Shown here: piece by piece, positions 33,827 through 40,592 of the stretch
How the letters are laid out: every line of letters begins with the position of its first letter
Numbering within the stretch: the stretch's first letter is position 1
Origin: Dysgonomonas sp. HGC4
GTDB taxonomy: Bacteria > Bacteroidota > Bacteroidia > Bacteroidales > Dysgonomonadaceae
Assembly (NCBI RefSeq): GCF_001261715.1
Contig: NZ_CVRU01000105.1
Span: 1-40,592 of the forward strand
Length of the DNA stretch: 40,592 nucleotides
Direction: 5' to 3'
Made by a program: the position numbers and the translations under genes
The notes under the pieces: generated by a model
What the model was told of the DNA's origin: nothing
The model's database searches: none
The model's input: only the letters and a program-made list of their open reading frames with translations

Positions 33827-33880
33827 ATTATACAATACATTAAATGTAAATAATCGTTAGAATCATTCTAAATAAAGAGA

Positions 33881-33888
33881 CAAAAGTA
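33881..33888 (-). promoter_or_regulatory. Probable -7 box for trhO
   Basis: The minus strand reads TACTTTTG, matching TAnnTTTG, and would give a leader of about 48 bases. I see no well-spaced TTG partner. Confidence 0.45.
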
Positions 33889-33895
33889 AGTGCAA

Positions 33896-33930
33896 AAAAC
33901 AAGAACCGATGACTATGAGTCATCGGTTCT
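33896..33930 (-). terminator. Terminator of the MsbA-type exporter gene
   Basis: AGAACCGATGAC (33902-33913), loop TATGA, GTCATCGGTTCT (33919-33930). The minus-strand 3' side continues into TTGTTTTTTG, a T-rich tract. Confidence 0.85.
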
Positions 33931-33961
33931 ATCTATATCTAAATCTAAACAGGTTGTAACC

Positions 33962-35815
33962 TTAGAATTGTTGCATGTCGCACAGTTTACGATAGTATCC
34001 GTTAAAGTCATACAACTCATTGTGATGACCTCTCTCTACAATACGCCCTTCGTGCATTACGCATATCTCATCAGCAGTTTTTATAGTAGATAGTCGGTGA
34101 GCAATAACGATGGTGGTACGATTACGCATCAAGTTCTCAAGAGCCTCCTGAACCAGTCGTTCCGATTCGGTATCAAGAGCAGAGGTTGCCTCATCCAGAA
34201 TAAGTATCTGAGGATTTTTAAGAATCGCACGGGCAATACTTACACGCTGGCGTTGTCCTCCCGAAAGCTTTCCTCCACGATCACCAATATTAGTATCGTA
34301 ACCGTTTTCAGTTCCAACAATAAAATCATGTGCATTAGCTATTTTAGCAGCCTCTACAACATCTTCCATAGTAGCATTATCAACTCCAAAGGTGATATTA
34401 TTAAAGAATGTATCATTAAACAGAATTGCCTCCTGATTCACATTCCCCATCAAAGAACGTAAGTCAATTATTTTTGCATCTCTAACATTAACTCCATCTA
34501 TTAAGATTTCGCCTTTATCAACATCATAAAAACGAGGAAGTAGATCGACCATTGTAGATTTACCTGAACCCGACTGTCCTACAAGAGCAATAGTTCTTCC
34601 CTTAGGAATTACGAGGTTTATATCTTGCAACACCCAATTGTTTTGGTATTTAAACCAAACGCCTTTATATTCTATTTTATCATTGAAAGGTATTTGTACA
34701 GGATTCTCTGGATCAGTTATATTACTTTCTGCTGCTAGTATTTTATCTATACGAACCATAGACGCCAACCCTTTCTGAATAGCATAGGCCGATTTCGAAA
34801 ATTCTTTAGCCGGATTTATGATACTGTAAAACATCACCAAATAAAACATGAAGCTCGATGCAGTTATAGAAGCATCGTGTCCAAGAATAAGATTACCACC
34901 ATACCAAAGCACAATAGCAATAGTCAACGTTCCAAGAAACTCACTCATTGGATGAGCTAATTGCTGACGACGATTTATCTTATTAGACATTCTGCGCAAA
35001 TCATCACCACCTCTGTGGAACCTGTCAGTTACTTTTTTTTCTGCATTAAAAGCTTTTATAATACGCAATCCACCTAAGGTTTCTTCGATTTGAGCCATTA
35101 GCTCTCCCCATTTTTCCTGGGCTTCTGTAGATTGACGCTTTAAAGTCTTCCCTATCCTACCCATTATAAAACCTGATACAGGAAGTAGTATCAACACAAA
35201 AATTGTTAGTTGCCAACTGATAACCAACATCGTTGTGAAATATACTAAAATCAAAATAGGATTTTTGAAAAGCATATCTAAAGAACTCATAATTGAGTTT
35301 TCTACTTCACCAACATCACCTGTCATCCGACCAATAATATCACCTTTTCGTTCTTCCGAGAAGAAAGACAATGGAAGTGATAGTATTTTGTCATTTATCT
35401 GATTACGAATATCTCGCACTACACCTGTACGTATCGGAATAAGGAAAAAAGAACTTAGATAAGTAACTCCAACCTTTACTAAAGTCATACCAACTAAAGC
35501 CAATGCCAGAATAAACAAAGTAGAGGAAGCTCCGTATTGCTCAATGTAGTTAGCACTCAGATAATAAAAGTTATTCTGTGCAACTCCCATTATAGATTCA
35601 ACTTTCTGAAAAAGAGTTGTTGCGTCTGGGCTAATCCAAGGCATGAATTCATATGTATCCTCATTTATTTTAAAAAGGATATTAAGAATCGGCACTATCA
35701 AAGCAAAGGATAGTACATTCATTAACGCCGACAGGATATTGAAGACAAAGCTGAGAATAAGCTCCCTTTTATAAGGGGGTATAAATCGGCGAAGAATACG
35801 TAAAAAATCTTTCAT
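33962..35815 (-). CDS. ABC exporter, MsbA-like lipid/drug transporter
   Basis: A 617-residue half-transporter with the membrane domain fused to the ATPase. Six membrane helices lie within about 20-345. The nucleotide-binding domain (about 380-615) has Walker A GQSGSGKS (413-420), signature LSGGQ (517-521), Walker B ILILDE (537-542) and the switch His in VIAHRLSTI. It works as a dimer and flips lipids (lipid A core for MsbA) or exports hydrophobic drugs; lipid transport is favoured by similarity and the isolated setting. The start ATG at 35813-35815 is clear. A TATCTTTA box and a double AGGTC repeat lie upstream in the divergent gap with the S8 protease gene. Confidence 0.92.
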   Translation of the reverse strand: MKDFLRILRRFIPPYKRELILSFVFNILSALMNVLSFALIVPILNILFKINEDTYEFMPWISPDATTLFQKVESIMGVAQNNFYYLSANYIEQYGASSTLFILALALVGMTLVKVGVTYLSSFFLIPIRTGVVRDIRNQINDKILSLPLSFFSEERKGDIIGRMTGDVGEVENSIMSSLDMLFKNPILILVYFTTMLVISWQLTIFVLILLPVSGFIMGRIGKTLKRQSTEAQEKWGELMAQIEETLGGLRIIKAFNAEKKVTDRFHRGGDDLRRMSNKINRRQQLAHPMSEFLGTLTIAIVLWYGGNLILGHDASITASSFMFYLVMFYSIINPAKEFSKSAYAIQKGLASMVRIDKILAAESNITDPENPVQIPFNDKIEYKGVWFKYQNNWVLQDINLVIPKGRTIALVGQSGSGKSTMVDLLPRFYDVDKGEILIDGVNVRDAKIIDLRSLMGNVNQEAILFNDTFFNNITFGVDNATMEDVVEAAKIANAHDFIVGTENGYDTNIGDRGGKLSGGQRQRVSIARAILKNPQILILDEATSALDTESERLVQEALENLMRNRTTIVIAHRLSTIKTADEICVMHEGRIVERGHHNELYDFNGYYRKLCDMQQF

Positions 35816-35882
35816 ATAGGAGTCTAAGTGAATAAAAGGATCTAATCCTACATTGATAAAGATAAACCATCTTTATTTTATA

Positions 35883-35902
35883 AGACCTTAGATCTGTGAC
35901 CT
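35883..35902 (-). repeat. AGGTC-type repeat, copy 10 (three heptamers in tandem)
   Basis: On the plus strand AGACCTT, AGATCTG and TGACCTT follow each other with a 7-base period, giving two overlapping 13-bp units (35883-35895 and 35890-35902). It shows that the family is built from a heptamer close to (A/T)GA(C/T)CTN. Confidence 0.7.
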
Positions 35903-35952
35903 TAAAACAAGCCCGCAAGTTAGTCATAATTATTTTCATCCAAAACACAATG

Positions 35953-35984
35953 TTTGGCGATCTTATGAATCATCCATATATTTG
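35953..35984 (+). promoter_or_regulatory. Promoter of the S8 protease-xseA unit
   Basis: TTTG at 35953-35956, 20 bases, TATATTTG at 35977-35984: a near-ideal Bacteroidota promoter. Transcription near 35991 leaves about 11 bases before the ATG at 36003 and rules out the TTG at 35982, which is part of the -7 box. Confidence 0.75.
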
Positions 35985-36002
35985 CTTATAAAAAACAAAA
36001 GA

Positions 36003-37622
36003 ATGATTAGATATATCCTCCTTTCTCTTTGTATATTATATAACCTGACGACATTCGCCTCGGATGGATACATGTTCAGAATACAACTCAAAGACAAAGG
36101 ACAAACAACCTACTCTATAGACAAGCCCGAAGAGTTTCTTTCGAAGCGTGCAATAGAGCGTCGCCAAAGACAGCACATCAGCATTAATGAAACGGATATA
36201 CCGATTTCATCGACATATATTAACATCATCGAGAATTTAGGATGTAATGTAGTCGCAAGAAGTAAATGGCTAAGTACAGTTAGTATTTATTGTATAGATA
36301 GCTCATTTGTCGATAAAGTAAAAGAGTTAGATTTTGTAAGCAACGCAACTTTCGTATGGAAAGGAGACACAACCAATACCGCAACAAAAGACATTGCAAG
36401 AAGCAAACGCACCGTTATTAAATCTGAAAGTGAATACGGATATGGAGAAGATCAGATACGAACAGTAAACGGTCAGTTTCTACACAAGGAAGGATATAGA
36501 GGTAAAGGCCTTGAAATCGCTGTTATTGATGCAGGATTCAGAAATCTGAATGAGCTCCTACTTCTTGATAATATTTCTATAAAAGGATTTAAAGATTTTG
36601 TATTTAATGGCGACGATATCTTTAAAAGTAGTGATCATGGGTTGAAAGTATTATCAGTTATGGCAGCAAACCGCCCTAACATATTTATAGGAACTGCACC
36701 CGAAGCTAAATATTGGTTGTTACGATCAGAAGACAGTCGATCAGAATTTCCAATCGAAGAGGATTATTGGGCAGCCGCAGCCGAGTATGCCGATAGTATA
36801 GGGGTAGATATAATAAACGCTTCGCTTGGCTATCACACATTTCATGCCCCTGCACAAAGTTATACCCACGAACAACTCGATGGAAAGACTGCTTATATCA
36901 CTCAAGCTGCCGAAATAGCCGCATCCAAGGGAATATTTGTAGAAATAAGTGCAGGAAATGAGGGTTCAAACTCGTGGAAGAAAATAGCATTTCCAGCAGA
37001 TGCAGATAACGTACTTACTGTGGGAGCCATAGCCCGAGACTCTACCATTGCATATTTCAGTTCAGTAGGTCCTACTGCCGATGGAAGGATAAAGCCCGAT
37101 GTTGTAGCAGTAGGATTAAGCACAGCAGTAGTAGCCAGTTCGGGAGAAGTAGAACCTGCACAAGGTACATCATTTTCAGGACCCATAATGTCAGGATTAG
37201 CTGCCTGTTTATGGCAATCAGCACCTAATCTAACTAGCTTAGAGTTGCTTGATATTATCAGAAAATCCGGAAACAGATACAACAACCCCGATAATTACTA
37301 CGGATATGGCATTCCTAATATGAAAACCGCATTCCTTTTGGCAGGAAACACGCCCACAGGAATAGAAGAAGAAGCTATGAATAACGAGCCATTATTCGAC
37401 ATAAAATCCGATAGTATCGGACATTTTAGAGTTTTCAGAAATAGGGAAAGCAGCAATAGCACATATACAATTAAAGTTATTAATCTTGACGGGAAAATAA
37501 TTCTCACAGATACTTTGAGTGAACAGGAACAAGACTTCCGATTACATGATTCTTCTAAACAAGTAAGAATTATCACAATAACAGGAACAGGTGTAAAGGA
37601 ATCGTATAAAATTATTTTTTAA
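36003..37622 (+). CDS. Exported S8 (subtilisin-like) serine protease with possible T9SS C-terminal domain
   Basis: A 539-residue exported protein with a signal peptide (cleavage near FAS, residue 20). An N-terminal propeptide-like region (about 22-150) is followed by the S8 domain (about 168-455). The catalytic triad is Asp176 in AVIDAGF, His212 in SDHGLKV and Ser390 in GTSFSGPIMSG, with the oxyanion Asn319 in SAGNEGS. The usual HGTHV around the His is changed to DHGLKV. The last about 70 residues (GHFRVFRNRESS ... YTIKVINLDGKIILTDTL ... YKIIF) resemble the C-terminal sorting domains of type IX secretion cargo, which would place it on the cell surface; this is tentative. xseA follows after 14 bases, so the two are probably co-transcribed. 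Confidence 0.9.
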   Translation: MIRYILLSLCILYNLTTFASDGYMFRIQLKDKGQTTYSIDKPEEFLSKRAIERRQRQHISINETDIPISSTYINIIENLGCNVVARSKWLSTVSIYCIDSSFVDKVKELDFVSNATFVWKGDTTNTATKDIARSKRTVIKSESEYGYGEDQIRTVNGQFLHKEGYRGKGLEIAVIDAGFRNLNELLLLDNISIKGFKDFVFNGDDIFKSSDHGLKVLSVMAANRPNIFIGTAPEAKYWLLRSEDSRSEFPIEEDYWAAAAEYADSIGVDIINASLGYHTFHAPAQSYTHEQLDGKTAYITQAAEIAASKGIFVEISAGNEGSNSWKKIAFPADADNVLTVGAIARDSTIAYFSSVGPTADGRIKPDVVAVGLSTAVVASSGEVEPAQGTSFSGPIMSGLAACLWQSAPNLTSLELLDIIRKSGNRYNNPDNYYGYGIPNMKTAFLLAGNTPTGIEEEAMNNEPLFDIKSDSIGHFRVFRNRESSNSTYTIKVINLDGKIILTDTLSEQEQDFRLHDSSKQVRIITITGTGVKESYKIIF

Positions 37623-37636
37623 GCTCACACATAAAA

Positions 37637-38872
37637 ATGGAACAAGCAATAATCTCATTATACGAACTAAACAATCTGGTAAGGGGTGTAATAGCAAATA
37701 CATTCTCTCAATCTTTTTGGATACGTGCCGAGATGAGCGATGTGCGAGTCAATCAAAATGGTCACTGTTATCTCGAATTCATCGAAAAAGACAGCCAGAA
37801 CCGAAATATTATAGCCAAAGCACGCGGAAGTATCTGGTCTAATGTTTTCAGGCTTCTAAAAGCCTATTTCGAATCAGAAACAGGGCAAGCTTTTGGTACA
37901 GGATTAAAAGTACTTGTTCAGGTTAGTGTAGAGTTTCACGAACTATATGGCTATAGCCTCAATGTTCACAACATAGACCCGACTTACACCCTAGGTGATC
38001 AGGCTCGTACCAGAGCATTAATTATAAAGCAACTCGAAGAGGAAGGGGTTCTAACCCTCAATAAAGAATTAGAACTACCCGATATTGCAAATCGGATTGC
38101 CGTTATATCATCTCCAACAGCCGCGGGATACGAGGATTTTTGCAATCAACTGGAGAATAATGCCGATCAATTCGCATTTTACACTCATTTATTCCCTGCG
38201 ATTATGCAAGGAGAACGTACAGAGGCATCTATCATATCGGCACTTGAACGAATTTACGATCACATAGATAAGTTTGATGCTGTGGTTATTATTCGTGGAG
38301 GAGGGGCAACATCCGAATTAAGCAGCTTCGATTCGTATCTACTGGCTGCAAACTGTGCACAATTTCCTCTACCCATCATAACAGGGATTGGTCACGAACG
38401 AGATGATACCGTACTAGATGTAGTAGCTCATACAAGAGCAAAAACTCCTACTGCTGTTGCTGAATTCCTGATAAAGAGAATACAATCGGCAGCTACAATT
38501 ATGTATGATCTACAAGAATCGATCGTAACATCTACAAACAGAAAAATAACGGAAGAAACGGTATTTTTGAACACACTAGCCACCCATTTCTCATATATAA
38601 CGAAAGACAGGACAAAAGATCAACTCAACAAACTGAATACTTTTTCAGACAGATTGAGGAACGCAGCAAGAAGGGTAATCCAAGAAGAAACACATAAGCT
38701 GGCAAACAGAGAGCAGCTCCTTAAACTTATCTCTCCCGAAAACATACTTAAGAAAGGATATACTCTTACTACAAAGGGAAACAAAATTGTAAAAAGTGCA
38801 GCAGATCTTCAATCAGGAGATCAAATCACAACCTTATTTTATGACGGAGAAACAGCATCTGAAGTTAAGTAG
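37637..38872 (+). CDS. xseA: Exodeoxyribonuclease VII large subunit
   Basis: A 411-residue cytoplasmic DNA nuclease subunit that degrades single-stranded DNA from both ends together with XseB. An N-terminal OB fold (about 5-110, FWIRAEMSDVRVNQNGHCYLEFIE) binds DNA. The catalytic part (about 130-330) contains IAVISSPTAAGYEDF, IIRGGGATSELSSFDSY and ITGIGHERDDTVLDVVAHTRAKTPTAVAEF. A helical region and a C-terminal GYTLTTKG segment complete it. The length is normal. It starts 14 bases after the S8 protease. The small-subunit gene xseB is often adjacent, but here a flippase gene on the opposite strand follows after 5 bases. Confidence 0.95.
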   Translation: MEQAIISLYELNNLVRGVIANTFSQSFWIRAEMSDVRVNQNGHCYLEFIEKDSQNRNIIAKARGSIWSNVFRLLKAYFESETGQAFGTGLKVLVQVSVEFHELYGYSLNVHNIDPTYTLGDQARTRALIIKQLEEEGVLTLNKELELPDIANRIAVISSPTAAGYEDFCNQLENNADQFAFYTHLFPAIMQGERTEASIISALERIYDHIDKFDAVVIIRGGGATSELSSFDSYLLAANCAQFPLPIITGIGHERDDTVLDVVAHTRAKTPTAVAEFLIKRIQSAATIMYDLQESIVTSTNRKITEETVFLNTLATHFSYITKDRTKDQLNKLNTFSDRLRNAARRVIQEETHKLANREQLLKLISPENILKKGYTLTTKGNKIVKSAADLQSGDQITTLFYDGETASEVK

Positions 38873-38877
38873 ATATT

Positions 38878-40320
38878 TTAGGACAGAGGTTTACGGCGAA
38901 CTATGCGAATAAAATCATCCATAACCTTAGAACCTAAAACTTTCAGCAAAGCCAAGTATATAACAGTGCCAATTAGTGCTTGAAAAATTACAAGAAGCAA
39001 CATACTATTTATCAAAAATGATAGAAAATAAAGAGGCAAATATGAAATCATTGCTATCAAGACATAAGGATAGATATCTCTAAACACCTCCACTATTTTA
39101 TAATCAATTGTCTTTCCTGCAATATAATAACCAATAAAAAATGATACTACAAGCGTAAAGCTTGCACCCATAACCACAGCATTCACTCCATAATTTATGG
39201 TTATTAATATAATAAGTATCGAAAGAACGTTACGTATAAACTCAATAGTCAGTAATAACCCCGACTTACCTAAAGATTGCAGTAAAGAAGACAACAAATA
39301 AAACAAGGGAACTACCGACCCACCAATTACCAATATTCTGAGAAGGGGAATTACACCTCTAAATTTTTCTTGCAGAACCACCAAAACAATGGGTTCTGCT
39401 GCTACAATAGTAAGTATGGCAATAGGGAAACAGATAAAACTAACGATTCGAACAATCTTCCGAAAGGCACGTTTCTTCCGCTTTAAATCGTCTCCAAAGT
39501 TATTTAGAAGAGGAAATGCCACCCCTTGCAAAGTTGAAGCAATAACAGATTGAGGAATCTCGTTCAATTTACGAGCCTGAGAATATAAACCTGCATCAGA
39601 GAAAGAAAATCTCTTACCTATAACCAAAGCATAGATATTGGCTATAATTTGATTGAATAAAGAATTCAATAATAATTTGCCACTATATGAAAACATGGAT
39701 CGAATTCGTTCAAAGCTGAAAGATACTTTAGGATACCATCTCACAAAAAGCCACAATAAGAGCGAACGTAAGAAAGCCTGTACAACTTGTTGCACAGCCA
39801 AACTCCAAACACCATATCCTTTATACGCCATTCCAATTGCAATGATACCCGACACGACTACTGAAATAAGTGAAACCTGAGTATTTACACGAAAATTCAT
39901 TTCTCTAACCAGATGCACATTCTGAACAACACCTAATGCATTAAAGAAAAAAGCTAAGAATAAAAAGCGAGATAAGTTTTGAAGCTCTGGTCTATTGTAA
40001 AAATTAGCAATTACAGGGGCAAACAGAAAAAAGAGAATATAGATTACTATACTTATCGAAACATTAAAATAGAAGATCGAAGCATAATCAGTTTCATCAA
40101 CATCCGACTTTCTGATCAATGCTGAAGAGAACCCACTCTCTTGCAACAAATTAGCAACTGTAACAAAAATAGTCAATACAGCAATTAAGCCGAATTCATC
40201 GGGACTAAGCAAACGTGCAAGGATGAAGATGAACACAAACTGAAAAATTTGTTGTCCGCCCTTGTCCATAAAGTTCCAAAATAGAGCTGAAACCGTCTGC
40301 TCCTTCAATGTTTTTGCCAT
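38878..40320 (-). CDS. Polysaccharide flippase (Wzx-like, MOP superfamily)
   Basis: A 480-residue integral membrane protein with about 12-14 hydrophobic segments. The N-terminus TVSALFWNFMDKGGQQIFQFVFIFILARLL and the following SPDEFGLIAV match the polysaccharide biosynthesis / lipopolysaccharide flippase family. Such proteins move undecaprenyl-linked sugar repeat units across the inner membrane. The arrangement is convergent with xseA (5-base gap) and no other polysaccharide gene is visible next to it in the window, although the cluster may continue beyond the right edge. It could serve the same pathway as the sugar-1-P transferase at 3851-5263 (inference). Confidence 0.92.
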   Translation of the reverse strand: MAKTLKEQTVSALFWNFMDKGGQQIFQFVFIFILARLLSPDEFGLIAVLTIFVTVANLLQESGFSSALIRKSDVDETDYASIFYFNVSISIVIYILFFLFAPVIANFYNRPELQNLSRFLFLAFFFNALGVVQNVHLVREMNFRVNTQVSLISVVVSGIIAIGMAYKGYGVWSLAVQQVVQAFLRSLLLWLFVRWYPKVSFSFERIRSMFSYSGKLLLNSLFNQIIANIYALVIGKRFSFSDAGLYSQARKLNEIPQSVIASTLQGVAFPLLNNFGDDLKRKKRAFRKIVRIVSFICFPIAILTIVAAEPIVLVVLQEKFRGVIPLLRILVIGGSVVPLFYLLSSLLQSLGKSGLLLTIEFIRNVLSILIILITINYGVNAVVMGASFTLVVSFFIGYYIAGKTIDYKIVEVFRDIYPYVLIAMISYLPLYFLSFLINSMLLLVIFQALIGTVIYLALLKVLGSKVMDDFIRIVRRKPLS

Positions 40321-40592
40321 AACCGCAATCTACTACAAAAATGAATAGAAAACAAAGGTAAAAAAACGAACTAAACCCTAAGCTTAATTAAACTTTTCTT
40401 TTAGAAGAAGAAATTTTATTGAGTAAATAGCTAAACTAAAAAGAGCTGATAATTATCCAAAACAGTTCTTATTTTTGAAAGAAAATCCCTCGACAAATAA
40501 GTCCATAATCAGAAATAGTAGATGTAAATATTAAATATTTATTTTCTAATTATTTCACTAATTATTTTTTCAAGAATTTCAGACAATTATTT
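40321..40592. other. AT-rich region at the right edge, no gene seen
   Basis: 272 bases upstream of the flippase gene. It is very AT-rich, with no coding frame of use, no RNA gene and no AGGTC repeat. It probably holds the flippase promoter, but no box is convincing. Confidence 0.4.

Noticed and set aside
33827-33835. TTG start for trhO
   Set aside because: An ATG three codons downstream is the better start and matches the family N-terminus.
35982-36002. TTG start for the S8 protease
   Set aside because: The TTG is part of the -7 promoter box; the ATG at 36003 begins a clean signal peptide.
1-40592. CRISPR array, prophage, insertion sequence or conjugative element
   Set aside because: No spaced repeats, transposase, integrase, phage structural or conjugation proteins are visible.

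Overview
The window looks like a chromosomal piece of a low-GC member of the Bacteroidota, order Bacteroidales, and resembles Dysgonomonas or a relative (the genus is an inference). The grounds are the MurF-Alr fusion, the GSCFA and DUF5606 proteins, the BglX and GH20 secreted glycosidases, and several promoters of the Bacteroidota form (TTG or TTTG, 19-20 nt, then TAnnTTTG). I see no phage, insertion sequence, CRISPR array or rRNA operon. Gene density is high and the content is mostly core metabolism, cell envelope and secreted hydrolases.

Layout. 115-5263 (+): formate-THF ligase, a DUF1460 amidase-like protein, a CPBP membrane protease and a polyprenyl-phosphate sugar-1-P transferase. 5349-6380 (-): MltG. 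6631-6717: tRNA-Ser(GCT) with a clear promoter and terminator. 6869-9180: an AraC regulator divergent from an MFS exporter, then a small repeat-containing protein and a methyltransferase (+). 10380-12328 (-): DUF5606 protein, then an operon of a small HExxH membrane protein and a fused MsrB-MsrA. 12443-13696 (+): RmuC. 13765-13844: a probable short RNA gene with its own promoter and terminator. 13927-14904 (-): adenosine kinase-type sugar kinase. 14995-15175: two identical tRNA-Asn genes. 15241-20032: divergent GH3 beta-glucosidase and GH20-PA14 hexosaminidase.

20113-26134 (-) is an export locus. In transcription order it holds TolC-like, HlyD-like, two ABC-2 permeases, MarR and a DUF2269 membrane protein. 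No ATPase gene is present, and a 14-bp operator-like site occurs before both marR and the DUF2269 gene. 26446-33826 (-) holds MurF-Alr, GSCFA, an M28 peptidase, MltF and TrhO. 33962-35815 (-) is an MsbA-type ABC exporter. 36003-38872 (+) holds an S8 protease with a possible T9SS tail and XseA. 38878-40320 (-) is a polysaccharide flippase.

The most unexpected structure is a dispersed short repeat, AGGTC-N3-GA(C/T)CT, built on a 7-bp unit. It occurs at about ten intergenic places, often touching a stop codon or lying 12-15 nt before a start codon. The other items worth attention are the 13.8 kb RNA candidate and the minigluzincin-like protein beside MsrBA. Several genes have a TTG or GTG upstream of a better ATG start; where noted, coordinates use the ATG.
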